A stretch of 64,000 nt of DNA, taken from the NCBI GenBank assembly GCA_963845425.1, contig CAWJSC010000010.1, positions 434,001 through 498,000 on the forward strand, read 5' to 3'. A program made the translations under genes and the position numbers. Each line of letters begins with the position of its first letter. Position 1 is the stretch's first letter. This DNA comes from DATDAH01 sp963845425 (GTDB lineage: Bacteria; Actinomycetota; Acidimicrobiia; Acidimicrobiales; DATDAH01). This document shows, piece by piece, positions 29,368-37,841 of this stretch. Below the pieces are notes generated by a model, which worked only from the letters and a program-made list of their open reading frames with translations, was not told the DNA's origin and did no database searches.

Positions 29368-31385
29368 CCGGCTTCCCTCAGCTCTCGTCGTAGGTCGTTG
29401 ATCTCGTCCCGTAGGCGGGCGGCGTACTCGAAGTTCAGTTCGGTGGCGGCCTCGCCCATCTCCTCCTCCAGGGTGGCGATGAGGCGGGCCAGCTCGTCCT
29501 TGGGCAGGCCCGCCAGCTCGCTGCGCTCGCTGAGGCTCTTGCGCCGCCGACTCCGGCCGGGCGTGGGCGTCGACTCGTCGGGCCGGAGTTGGGCCAGGAT
29601 GTCGGTGACCGCCTTGCGGATGGTCTTGGGGTCGATCCCGTGCTCGGCGTTGTAGGCCTGCTGGAGGCCCCGCCGGCGGTTGGTCTCCGACAGCGCCCGC
29701 TGCATGGAGTCGGTGACCTGGTCGGCGTACATGACCACCTGACCCCCGACGTTGCGGGCGGCTCGGCCGATGATCTGGATGAGGGCCGTCTCGCTGCGGA
29801 GGAAGCCCTCCTTGTCGGCGTCGAGGATGGCCACGAGGGACACCTCGGGCAGATCGAGGCCCTCCCGCAGGAGGTTGATGCCGACCAGGACGTCGAACTC
29901 GCCGAGGCGGAGAGACCGCAGCAGCTCGATGCGCTCGATGGTGTCCACCTCGCTGTGGAGGTACCGCACCCGGACGCCCAGCTCCAGCAGGTAGTCGGTG
30001 AGGTCCTCGGCCATCTTCTTGGTCAGGGTCGTCACCAGGACCCGGTCGCCCGCCTCGGTGCGGAGGTTGATCTGCTCCAACAGGTCGTCGATCTGGCCCT
30101 TGGTGGGCTTGACGATCACCTCGGGGTCGATGAGGCCGGTGGGACGCACGATCTGCTCGACCACCCGGGCCGAGCGCTCCAGCTCCCAGGCCCCCGGCGT
30201 GGCCGACAGGAACACCACCTGGTTGATCCGCGCCATGAACTCGTCGAAGCGCAGCGGGCGGTTGTCGGCCGCGGAGGGCAGTCGGAAGCCGTGCTCGACC
30301 AGGGTCTCCTTGCGGCTCCGGTCCCCCTCGTACTGGCCGTGGAGCTGAGGGATCATCACGTGGGACTCGTCCAGGACCATCAGGAAGTCGTCCGGGAAGA
30401 AGTCCAGGAGCGTGTTCGGTGCCTCGCCCCGGGCCCGGCCGTCGATGGGGCCCGAGTAGTTCTCGATCCCGTTGCAGAAGCCGACCTCCTGCATCATCTC
30501 CAGGTCGTAGCTGGTGCGCATGCGGAGGCGCTGGGCCTCCAGCAGCTTGCCCTGCTCCTCGAACTCCTGCAGGCGCTCCTGGAGCTCCACCTCGATGCGC
30601 TGGATGGCCAGGCGCAGGCGCTCGTCACCGGTCACGTAGTGGCTGGCGGGCAGGATCATCAACTCGTCCACCACGTCCAGCTGCTCGCCGGTGAGCGGGT
30701 CCACCAGGACGATGCGCTCGATCTCGTCGCCGAACAGCTCGATGCGGACGGCGTGCTCCTCGTAGGCGGGGTGGACTTCGAGGGTGTCGCCCCGGACCCG
30801 GAACCGGCCCCGGGTGAGGTTGAGGTCGTTGCGCTCGTAACGGATGTCCACCAGCTTCCGCAGGATCGAGCGCATGTCGTGCTCCTCGCCCACCCGGACG
30901 TAGAGGAGCTGGTCCCGGTACTCCTCGGGCGAGCCCAGGCCGTAGATGGCCGACACCGAGGCCACCACGATGGTGTCCCGCCGGGTGAGCAGCGAGGCCG
31001 TGGTGGCGTGGCGCAGCCGCTCGATCTCGTCGTTCACCGACGAGTCCTTCTCGATGTAGGTGTCGCTCGACGGCAGGTAGGCCTCGGGCTGGTAGTAGTC
31101 GTAGTAGGAGACGAAGTACTCGACCTTGTTGTTCGGGAAGAACTCCCGGAACTCGTTGGCCAGCTGGGCCGCCAGGGACTTGTTGGGCGCCATCACCAGG
31201 GTCGGCCGCTGGGCCTGCTCGATGGTCCAGGCGATGGTGGCGCTCTTGCCGCTCCCGGTGATGCCCAGCAGGGTCTGGAAGCGCTCCCCCTGGGCCAGCC
31301 CCTCGGTCAGGCCCGCGATGGCGGCGGGCTGATCCCCGGCCGGCGCGAAGTCCGACACCATCTCGAAGCGGTCGACACGAGCCAC
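29364..31385 (-). CDS. uvrB: UvrABC excinuclease subunit B
   Basis: UvrB receives damaged DNA from UvrA, verifies the lesion and recruits UvrC. The 673-residue sequence has a P-loop TLLGITGSGKSATIAWTIEQ, the DNA-clamping beta-hairpin region YFVSYYDYYQPEAYLPSSDTYIEKD, helicase motif MVLDESHV, motif VFLSATPG, motif VGINLLREGLDLPEVSLVAILDADKEGFLRS and QIIGRAARNVGG, and a C-terminal UVR domain (LIATLEEEMGEAATELNFEYAARLRDEI) that pairs with UvrC. I chose the GTG at 31385 because it gives MARVDRFEMVSDFAPAGDQ, close to the family start. The frame stays open further upstream but that part is the complement of the next gene region. Confidence 0.98.
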   Translation of the reverse strand: MARVDRFEMVSDFAPAGDQPAAIAGLTEGLAQGERFQTLLGITGSGKSATIAWTIEQAQRPTLVMAPNKSLAAQLANEFREFFPNNKVEYFVSYYDYYQPEAYLPSSDTYIEKDSSVNDEIERLRHATTASLLTRRDTIVVASVSAIYGLGSPEEYRDQLLYVRVGEEHDMRSILRKLVDIRYERNDLNLTRGRFRVRGDTLEVHPAYEEHAVRIELFGDEIERIVLVDPLTGEQLDVVDELMILPASHYVTGDERLRLAIQRIEVELQERLQEFEEQGKLLEAQRLRMRTSYDLEMMQEVGFCNGIENYSGPIDGRARGEAPNTLLDFFPDDFLMVLDESHVMIPQLHGQYEGDRSRKETLVEHGFRLPSAADNRPLRFDEFMARINQVVFLSATPGAWELERSARVVEQIVRPTGLIDPEVIVKPTKGQIDDLLEQINLRTEAGDRVLVTTLTKKMAEDLTDYLLELGVRVRYLHSEVDTIERIELLRSLRLGEFDVLVGINLLREGLDLPEVSLVAILDADKEGFLRSETALIQIIGRAARNVGGQVVMYADQVTDSMQRALSETNRRRGLQQAYNAEHGIDPKTIRKAVTDILAQLRPDESTPTPGRSRRRKSLSERSELAGLPKDELARLIATLEEEMGEAATELNFEYAARLRDEINDLRRELREAG

Positions 31386-31469
31386 CGGGGAAGGGTACCG
31401 ACGGGGGGTGACAGCGACCGGCGGGCCCGACGCCCTCACGGGCCGGTCGGCGCCGCCGACGGGAGCGCC

Positions 31470-33701
31470 GTGGCTCTGATCACCGGACCTGACCTCGACG
31501 CGCCGCCGGCGTCGAGGTCGGTCACCGCCCCCTCCTCGGGGCTCGGTCTGGTCGTGCTCTTCACCGTGGCCAGCTTCGTCGGCTCCACCCTGCTCTTCCT
31601 GGTGCAGCCGCTGGTGGCCAAGCTGCTCACCCCCTTGCTGGGCGGCACGCCCGACGTGTGGAACACCGCCATGGTGTTCTTCCAGGCCACCCTCCTCCTC
31701 GGCTACGGGGTCGCCCACCTCGGGGCCCGCCGGCTGCGCGGCCGCCAGATCCCGGTCCACGTGATCCTGGTGGCCGTCCCGCTGCTGGCCCTGCCGCTGG
31801 CCGTCCCCGCCGGCTGGCGCCTCCCCGACGGCACCGCCCCCGCCCTGTGGACCCTGCTCGTGCTGGCCGTCACCGTGGGCCTGCCCTTCCTCGCCCTGTC
31901 CACGGCCAGCCCGACCTTCCAGCGCTGGTTCTCCCTGAGCGGCCACCGCCACGCCGCCGACCCGTACTTCCTCTACGCGGCAGGCAACGTGGGCAGCCTC
32001 CTGGCCCTGCTCGCCTACCCCCTGGTGCTCGAGCCCCGGCTGTCGACGTCGGACCAGAGCCGCCTGTGGAGCCTCGGCTACCTCGCCTTCGTGCTCCTGA
32101 CGGGGGCGTGTGCCTGGGCTTTGCGGCGCCGTCCGGAAGCCGCCGCTGCCCTCGCGGCCGCCGAAGCGGGGCCGACCTCGCCTCCACTCGCGTCCCGTCT
32201 ACGCCTCCGCCTCGTCGCTTTCGCCTTCGTCCCCAGCCTCCTGCTGTTGGGGGTGACCCGGCACCTGAGCACCGACATCGCCTCCATCCCCCTGCTCTGG
32301 GTCGTCCCGCTCGCCCTCTACCTCCTGAGCTTCGTCCTGGCCTTCGGGCGGTCCCCGGCCCGGCTCATCGACCTCTCGGGCCGCACCGTCGCCCTCCTGG
32401 CGGTGCCCCTCGCCGCCTCGTTCGCGGCCACGTTCGACTCGGTCTGGCTGGTCCTGGCCCCCCACCTCGTCTTCTTCCTCGCCGCGGCCACGCTGGCCCA
32501 CGCCCGGCTGGCCGAGCTGCGGCCGCCGGCCGACCGCCTGACCGAGTTCTACCTGTGGATCTCCCTGGGCGGGGTCCTCGGCGGCATCGCCGGCGCCCTG
32601 GTCGCCCCCGCCGTGTTCACCTCGATCCTGGAGTACCCGCTGGCCCTCGGCCTGGTCGTCGCCATGCGCCCCGCGGCCGCAGCCGTCCGCCGTCACCTCG
32701 ACGCCCGGGGCGTCGCCGTGGCGGCCGCCCTGGCGATCGGCCTGGGCCTGGCCTGGCGGGCCACCGGCGCCGCGGCGACCCCCGAGGCGGCGCGCCTGCC
32801 CGTGCTCTTCCTGGCGCTGGTGGGCGCCGGCGCCTACGTGGCGCTCCGCTCGCCCCGCACCTTCGCCCTCGCCATCGGCGGGGTGCTCCTGGTCGCCGGC
32901 CTGGCCGAGCCCAACCCCACCCTGGACGCCGAGCGCACGTTCTTCGGCGTGCACCGGGTGTTCGAGGACGACCAGGGCCGCCACGTCCTGGCCAACGGCA
33001 CCACCACCCACGGCATGCAGGACCCCACCGACCCGGCCACGCCGCTGGGCTACTACCACCCGGACGGCCCCATCGGCGACCTGTTCACCAGCGGCGTCAA
33101 CGCCCCACCGCGAGACGTGGCCCTGGTCGGCCTCGGCACCGGCGCCCTGGCCGCCTACGGTCGCCCCGGGGACACGTTCACCTACTACGAGATCGACCCC
33201 GCCGTGGCCCGCATCGCCTCGGATCCCGCCTACTTCAGCTACCTGGCCGACAGCGCCGCCGCCACCGACGTCGTCCTCGGCGACGGGCGCCTGTCCCTGG
33301 AGCGCACCGACGAGGTCTACGACGTCCTCGTGCTCGACGCCTTCAGTTCCGACGCCATCCCCATCCACCTGCTGACCGCGGAGGCCGTCGAGGACTACCT
33401 GGGCCATCTCCGGTCCGACGGGGTGCTGGCCATCCACATCTCGAACCGCTACTTCGACCTGGCCCCGGTGGTCAGCCGCCTGGCCGAGGCCTTCGGCCTC
33501 GCCGCGGTGGGTCGCCTCGATGCCCCCGCCTCCGGGGAGGTCGAGGCCGGCCACTGGTCCTCCACCTGGGTCGCCCTCGCCGCCGACCCCGCCGCCCTGT
33601 CCGGCCTCGGCGCCGAGGACGGCTGGGGCCTGTTGCCACCCGGTGAAGGCCGGCTCTGGACCGACGACTACTCCGACCTGCTGGGCTCGTTCCGCTTCTG
33701 A
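31470..33701 (+). CDS. Membrane-fused spermidine-synthase-like protein
   Basis: The 743-residue protein has an N-terminal membrane region of about 12-14 helices (GLVVLFTVASFVGSTLLFLVQPLVAKLLTPLLGG, then FLYAAGNVGSLLALLAYPLV) and a C-terminal polyamine-synthase-like Rossmann domain with VALVGLGTGALAAYG, TYYEIDPAVARIASD, VVLGDGRLSLER and VLVLDAFSSDAIPIHLLT. The membrane half is the type found in the fused-MFS spermidine synthase family (Bacteria, mostly unstudied). Polyamine aminopropyl transfer is not certain, since related domains lack the substrate residues. GGGAG four bases before the GTG supports the start. It is divergent from uvrB (84 bases). Confidence 0.8.
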   Translation: MALITGPDLDAPPASRSVTAPSSGLGLVVLFTVASFVGSTLLFLVQPLVAKLLTPLLGGTPDVWNTAMVFFQATLLLGYGVAHLGARRLRGRQIPVHVILVAVPLLALPLAVPAGWRLPDGTAPALWTLLVLAVTVGLPFLALSTASPTFQRWFSLSGHRHAADPYFLYAAGNVGSLLALLAYPLVLEPRLSTSDQSRLWSLGYLAFVLLTGACAWALRRRPEAAAALAAAEAGPTSPPLASRLRLRLVAFAFVPSLLLLGVTRHLSTDIASIPLLWVVPLALYLLSFVLAFGRSPARLIDLSGRTVALLAVPLAASFAATFDSVWLVLAPHLVFFLAAATLAHARLAELRPPADRLTEFYLWISLGGVLGGIAGALVAPAVFTSILEYPLALGLVVAMRPAAAAVRRHLDARGVAVAAALAIGLGLAWRATGAAATPEAARLPVLFLALVGAGAYVALRSPRTFALAIGGVLLVAGLAEPNPTLDAERTFFGVHRVFEDDQGRHVLANGTTTHGMQDPTDPATPLGYYHPDGPIGDLFTSGVNAPPRDVALVGLGTGALAAYGRPGDTFTYYEIDPAVARIASDPAYFSYLADSAAATDVVLGDGRLSLERTDEVYDVLVLDAFSSDAIPIHLLTAEAVEDYLGHLRSDGVLAIHISNRYFDLAPVVSRLAEAFGLAAVGRLDAPASGEVEAGHWSSTWVALAADPAALSGLGAEDGWGLLPPGEGRLWTDDYSDLLGSFRF

Positions 33702-33717
33702 GACACGGGTCTGGGCC

Positions 33718-33835
33718 GACCTGGTTCTGGCGCCTCATTGCGGCGTCCCGTGACCTCAATCGGGCGCCAGTACGACGAGACCTGGTTCTGGCGCCTCATT
33801 GCGGCGTCCCGTGACCTCAATCGGGCGCCAGTACG
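33718..33835. repeat. Tandem 57-base palindromic repeat, two copies
   Basis: A 57-base unit occurs at 33718-33774 and again, without change, at 33779-33835 (period 61). Each copy contains the inverted arms CTGGCGCC and GGCGCCAG (33727-33734 and 33763-33770 in the first copy), extended by an outer GT/AC pair and an inner ATTG/CAAT pair, so it can fold into a stem of about 12 pairs. It lies between the convergent ends of the spermidine-synthase-like gene and coaE. Candidates are a duplicated bidirectional terminator or a REP-like mobile palindrome. The rest of this 258-base gap, 33836-33959, shows nothing I can name. Confidence 0.85.
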
Positions 33836-33959
33836 GTGGCACGGCGGCTCGAATGCCCCGGATCACCCAGCGGCCCGACCGCACGCCCCCCATCCCTGCC
33901 TCGTTCTGCCGGGCGCGGGGGCCAGCCCGCCCCCGACACCCCCGGCCCGACGGGCGCCT

Positions 33960-34568
33960 TCAGTCAGCCGCCACGGGGGCTTGGGCCTGCATCCAGGGCC
34001 AGAGGGCGTCGACCTGGGCCAGGAGGTCCTCGACGGTCCCGCGGTTGTCCAGGACCCTGTCGGCCTTGGCCAGCCGGTCCTCGCGGGAGGCCTGGCGGCT
34101 GATCCGGGCCCGGGCGTCCCCCTCGGTGAACCCCCGGTGCTCGACCAGGCGGGCCACCGCCACCTCGGGGTCGAGGTCGACCACGACCAGTGCGGCCATG
34201 TCGTCCCGGCCCGACTCCACCAGCAGGGGCACGTCCAAGATCACGACGTCGTCGGTCTCGGCTGCGTCCGCCAACGCCTCGGCGATGCCGACCCCCACCG
34301 CGGGGTGGACGATGGCGTTCAGCGCCTTCAGCTCCTCGGGGTCGTTGAACACGATGGCGGCGAGCGCGGGACGATCCAGCGTCCCGTCCGCGGCGACGAC
34401 GTCGGGGCCGAACCGCTCGACGATGGCGGCGAAGACTTCGGTGCCGGGCTGCTGCACGGCCCGGGTGATGGCATCGGCGTCCACGACGCGGGCACCCAGC
34501 TCGGCCAGGCGGGCCGACACCGTCGACTTGCCCGAGCCGATGCCCCCGGTGAGGCCGATGAGGATCAC
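33960..34568 (-). CDS. coaE: Dephospho-CoA kinase
   Basis: CoaE phosphorylates dephospho-CoA in the last step of coenzyme A synthesis. The 202-residue sequence starts MILIGLTGGIGSGKSTVSARLAELG with the P-loop, followed by VVDADAITRAVQQPGT, the family signature, then LDVPLLVESG and HRGFTEGDARARISRQ in the lid region. Length is normal for the single-domain enzyme. In mycobacteria coaE directly follows rpsA and precedes uvrB; here uvrB lies 2.6 kb away and rpsA 11 kb away, with a pilus locus between. The gene is transcribed alone on the minus strand. Confidence 0.96.
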   Translation of the reverse strand: MILIGLTGGIGSGKSTVSARLAELGARVVDADAITRAVQQPGTEVFAAIVERFGPDVVAADGTLDRPALAAIVFNDPEELKALNAIVHPAVGVGIAEALADAAETDDVVILDVPLLVESGRDDMAALVVVDLDPEVAVARLVEHRGFTEGDARARISRQASREDRLAKADRVLDNRGTVEDLLAQVDALWPWMQAQAPVAAD

Positions 34569-34670
34569 CCGGCCAACGTAGCGAGTGGTCCGATTGGTCT
34601 ACAGATCCGTCCGCGACGGCCGATGGAGACGGGTCCAAAGCACCACGAGGGGGACCGAGACGCCGCCGAC

Positions 34671-36449
34671 ATGCGCCTCAGCACCAAGACCCACAGTCGC
34701 TCCGACGACGAGGCGGCCCCGCGCCGCCGCTTCTCCCTCCTGCGCCGCACCGCGCGCCTGAACCGGGAGGGCGGGCTGCAGGACGCCCCCCTGGTGGTGG
34801 CCTCCGGCCTGGTCGACGACGTCGACCGTCTGACGGCCTTCGGCCCCGCCATCCTGGCCGTCCGCTGGGGCACTACGGTCCTGTCCGGGGCGCTGGCCGC
34901 CCCCGCCTTCATCGAGGCCGACTGGCGCACGGTGGCCTGGTTCGGCGTCCTGGTGGCCTACACGCTCCTGCGCACGGCCCAGCCCCTGAGGTACACGGGC
35001 GACACCAAGAGCCTGATCCTCGTCCTGGCCGAGCTGGTCCTGCCCATCCTGGCCGTGATCAACACGGGCTACTGGGACTCGCCGTTCGTCTTCTCGATCC
35101 TCACCGCGCTCACCATCGCCGGCTTCGCCCGCGGGTTCGGCTTCGGCCTCCGCCTGGCGGCCGTCGCCGCCCTCGCGGTGTCGCTGCCCGCGCTGGCCGA
35201 GACCGGCTATGACAACGAGTCGGTTCGCCTGGCCGCCCAGTGGGCCGCCGTGCTGCTGCTGGTCGCCATGGTCGCCGGGTACGGCCGACGCATCTCCGGT
35301 GAGGCCGACCGCCAGCACTCGGTGGCCATCGAGCGCCTCGGCCGCCTGGCCGACGCCAACACCCTGCTCTTCTCCCTGCACCGGGTGGCCCAGACCCTGC
35401 CGGCGTCCTTCGACCTGGACGAGGTGCTGGACACCACGCTGAGCCGCCTCCGGGACCTGTTCGACAGCGACGCCCTGGCCATCATCCTGATGGACGACAC
35501 CGACTCGCAGTGGCTGGTCATGCGCCGTCACGGCGTCCGCCTGCCCGACGCGATCCCCCACGAGGAGCTCCCCGCCGCCCTGCGGGAGGTCGTCGGCACC
35601 GGCGAGGTCGGCGGTGCCCCCAACCTGCTCGTCGGCGGCGGCCCCGGCCTGGCCCCCTCCATGGGCTCGGGCCTCTACGCCCCGCTGCGGGCCCGGGGCG
35701 CCATCATCGGCCTCGTCGCCATCGAGCACGGCACCCCCCACCGCTACACCCAGCGGGACGTGGAGTTGCTCACCGGCTTCGTGGAGCCCGCCGCCCTCGC
35801 CCTCGACAACGCCCGCTGGTTCGCCCGCCTGCGCACCGTCGGCGCCGACGAGGAGCGCACCCGGATCGCCCGTGACCTGCACGACCGCATCGGCCAGTCC
35901 CTGGCCTACCTGGCCTTCGAGCTGGACCGCATCGTCGACTCCGACGAGCGGGGCGACGACCTCGGACCCTCTCTGGACCAGCTCCGCAACGACGTGCGCG
36001 GCGTGATCGGCGAGGTCCGCGACACCCTCTACGACCTGCGCACCGACGTCTCCGACGAGCAGGCCCTGGCCCCGGTGCTGGAGACCTTCGCCTCCCGGGT
36101 CGCCGAGCGCAGTGGCCTCGCCATCGAGATCCACTGCGACCGGGACATCCGCCTCCCCCTCCTCCAGGAGCGGGAGATGTGGCGCATCGCCCAGGAGGCC
36201 CTCGTCAACGTCGAGCGCCACGCCGAGGCCTCCAAGGCCCGGGTCGTGTGGCGCTGCAACGGCCGATCCGCCGCCCTCGAGGTGCTGGACAACGGCAAGG
36301 GCTTCCCGTCCGGCACCGCCGGGCGGTTCGACTCCTACGGGATCCTCGGCATGCGCGAGCGTGCCTCCAGCATCGGTGCCACCGTCGAGGTGGCCTCCGC
36401 GTCCGGCCGGGGAACCCGGGTTCGCTGCCTCCTCCAACAGGGGAACTGA
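34671..36449 (+). CDS. Membrane sensor histidine kinase, NarL-partner type
   Basis: The 592-residue protein has an N-terminal sensor of about six membrane helices (residues 45-210, for example LILVLAELVLPILAVI), a short linker, a GAF domain (about residues 235-390, LFDSDALAIILMDD to FVEPAALALDNARWF), the HisKA_3 dimerisation helix with phosphoacceptor His near residue 404 in RIARDLHDRIGQSL, and a C-terminal ATPase with EALVNVERHAEAS (N box) and GSGRGTR-like GRGTRVRC. It would phosphorylate the response regulator encoded one base downstream. The ATG at 34671 gives MRLSTKTHSRSDDE; an ATG at 34623 is possible. The stimulus is unknown. Confidence 0.9.
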   Translation: MRLSTKTHSRSDDEAAPRRRFSLLRRTARLNREGGLQDAPLVVASGLVDDVDRLTAFGPAILAVRWGTTVLSGALAAPAFIEADWRTVAWFGVLVAYTLLRTAQPLRYTGDTKSLILVLAELVLPILAVINTGYWDSPFVFSILTALTIAGFARGFGFGLRLAAVAALAVSLPALAETGYDNESVRLAAQWAAVLLLVAMVAGYGRRISGEADRQHSVAIERLGRLADANTLLFSLHRVAQTLPASFDLDEVLDTTLSRLRDLFDSDALAIILMDDTDSQWLVMRRHGVRLPDAIPHEELPAALREVVGTGEVGGAPNLLVGGGPGLAPSMGSGLYAPLRARGAIIGLVAIEHGTPHRYTQRDVELLTGFVEPAALALDNARWFARLRTVGADEERTRIARDLHDRIGQSLAYLAFELDRIVDSDERGDDLGPSLDQLRNDVRGVIGEVRDTLYDLRTDVSDEQALAPVLETFASRVAERSGLAIEIHCDRDIRLPLLQEREMWRIAQEALVNVERHAEASKARVVWRCNGRSAALEVLDNGKGFPSGTAGRFDSYGILGMRERASSIGATVEVASASGRGTRVRCLLQQGN

Positions 36450-36450
36450 C

Positions 36451-37158
36451 ATGTCCATGCAAACGCCCACCGAGCTCGGCCGGCCTACAGCCCCCCCGGC
36501 GCCCGGGGCCCCTGCCGTTCGCCTGATGCTGGCCGACGACCACCGGATGCTCCGTGAGGGTCTGCGGCGGTCGATGACCGAGCAGGGATTCAGCGTCGTC
36601 GGCGAGGCCGCCGACGGGGCCCAGGCGGTCGAGCTGGCCCACCGGCTGCGGCCCGACGTCGTCCTGATGGACGTGACCATGCCCGAGCTGGACGGCGTGG
36701 GGGCGACGCGGGAGATCCGCTCGGCCCTGCCCGACGTGCGGGTGGTCATGCTGACCATGCACGCCGACGAGGACGTGCTCGCCTCGGCCATCCGGGCCGG
36801 CGCCAGCGGCTACCTGGTCAAGGACTGCTCCACCCGGGAGATCGCCGAGGCCGTCCGCATGGCCGCCTCCGGCGAGACGATCATCTCCCCCAACCTGGCC
36901 GCCTCCATGCTCGACGAGGTCCGCAAGCTCGACGCCCCCGCCCAGACCGACGACCAGCGGGTCGTCACCCGTCGTGAGGAGGAGGTCCTGCAGCTCATCG
37001 CCAACGGCTGCAGCACCCCCGAGGTGGCCGAGCAGCTGTACATCAGCCACAAGACGGTCAAGAACCACCTGGCGTCCATCTACCAGAAGCTCGACGCCCG
37101 CGACCGCACCCAGGCCGTCCTCCAGGCCGTCCGCATGGGCATCGTCCACCTGGACTGA
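36451..37158 (+). CDS. NarL/LuxR family response regulator
   Basis: The 235-residue protein has a receiver domain (residues 23-140) with acidic pocket ADDHRM, phosphoacceptor Asp74 in VVLMDVTMPELDG, Thr in VVMLTMHADED and Lys in ASGYLVKDCS. A C-terminal LuxR-type helix-turn-helix follows (VTRREEEVLQLIANGCSTPEVAEQL, YISHKTVKNHLASIYQKL). It is one base after the histidine kinase stop, so the pair is a two-component system. The nearest genes downstream are a Flp pilin on the same strand and a convergent Tad operon, making pilus expression a plausible target, but no binding sites were recognised. Confidence 0.95.
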   Translation: MSMQTPTELGRPTAPPAPGAPAVRLMLADDHRMLREGLRRSMTEQGFSVVGEAADGAQAVELAHRLRPDVVLMDVTMPELDGVGATREIRSALPDVRVVMLTMHADEDVLASAIRAGASGYLVKDCSTREIAEAVRMAASGETIISPNLAASMLDEVRKLDAPAQTDDQRVVTRREEEVLQLIANGCSTPEVAEQLYISHKTVKNHLASIYQKLDARDRTQAVLQAVRMGIVHLD

Positions 37159-37268
37159 AACCCCACCCGGCGGATCAACGGCTAAGGGTCCTTCGTCCGT
37201 GTGCCGATGATCGCAGGGAGCACCAGTCTCCGTCTTGGGGCGGGTGCCGGGACAACCGAGGAGATCCG

Positions 37269-37457
37269 ATGACTGTGACCAGAAGCCACTCACCCCCTGG
37301 GGTGCGGGCCCGTGACGAGCGGGCGGCCAGCCTCGTCGAGTACGTGATGATGATCGCCCTGATCGCCTTCGTGTGCATCACCGCGATCACCTACTTCGGT
37401 AGCGAGAACGCCGGCAGCGTGAACGACTCCGCCAGCGAGATCGTCGTCGCCGGCTGA
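37269..37457 (+). CDS. flp: Flp/Fap-type pilin
   Basis: The 62-residue protein has a charged N-terminal leader and a single hydrophobic helix with the Flp signature: RDERAASLVEYVMMIALIAFVCITAITYF, in which G/A then -SLVEY- (Glu five after the cleavage site) marks the mature pilin start. The prepilin peptidase should cut just before the hydrophobic region near Ala-Ser. GAGGAG six bases upstream supports the ATG. It is the major subunit expected for the Tad pilus machine encoded convergently 0.4-8.3 kb away. No tadE, tadF or prepilin peptidase gene is in the window. A strong hairpin follows 16 bases after the stop. Confidence 0.92.
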   Translation: MTVTRSHSPPGVRARDERAASLVEYVMMIALIAFVCITAITYFGSENAGSVNDSASEIVVAG

Positions 37458-37473
37458 GCCGGGTTTCCACTGA

Positions 37474-37505
37474 CACGGGGCGTCCCCTCCGGGGGGCGCC
37501 CCGTG
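37474..37505 (+). terminator. Hairpin terminator after flp
   Basis: CACGGGGCGTCCC and GGGGCGCCCCGTG pair over 13 positions, one a U-G wobble, around a six-base loop. It begins 16 bases after the pilin stop. There is no U tract, which is common in actinobacterial terminators. Confidence 0.8.
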
Positions 37506-37665
37506 CCGCGTCCGGGGGACCGGCCTCCGGGGCGTTCGCCTTCCCGGGCGATTCGGCCTGGATCGGCCGGCAGAAACGACGCGACCACGGGGGCGTGGCG
37601 ACACGCTGGAGCGGTCGGGGACACGTGAGAGCCCTGATCTCACTCCTGGTGGTCCTGCCGCCGGC

Positions 37666-37708
37666 CTCGAGGCAGTACCTGTCGGATTCCGACAGGTACT
37701 GCCTCGAG
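37666..37708. terminator. 43-base near-perfect palindrome, probable bidirectional terminator
   Basis: Two exact 21-base arms flank one unpaired T at 37687. The left arm spans 37666-37686 (starts CTCGAGGCAGTACC) and the right arm 37688-37708 is its complement. It lies between the convergent pilin gene (208 bases away) and the last gene of the Tad operon (133 bases away), so bidirectional termination is the simplest reading. A perfect stem of this length with a one-base spacer could also extrude as a cruciform or be a recombination or protein-binding site. Confidence 0.6.
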
Positions 37709-37841
37709 AGTTCCGGGATCGGGGGCACGAGTCGGGCTTGCCCAGGGAGTGGCCACAGAGCGTGGGATTCCGGTGCCGAGGAGGAGCCGCAGCCCGACCC
37801 GCCGCCCCATGGTTGCGATCGGTTGCGTTCCCGGAGGGGCG

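Larger units (their letters stand above)
37458..37841. other. Convergent intergenic region between pilin and Tad operon end
   Basis: This 384-base stretch holds a GC-rich terminator hairpin next to the pilin stop and a long perfect palindrome at 37666-37708, both listed separately. I see no credible gene, promoter or RNA in the remaining bases on either strand; open frames here are short and cross the palindrome. Confidence 0.7.

Noticed and set aside
29589..31469. Upstream open extension of the spermidine-synthase-like frame
   Set aside because: This part is antisense to uvrB. The GTG at 31470 has a ribosome site and begins the membrane region.
34623..34670. Earlier ATG start for the histidine kinase
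   Set aside because: No ribosome site is visible and the added residues carry no family signal; kept only as an alternative.
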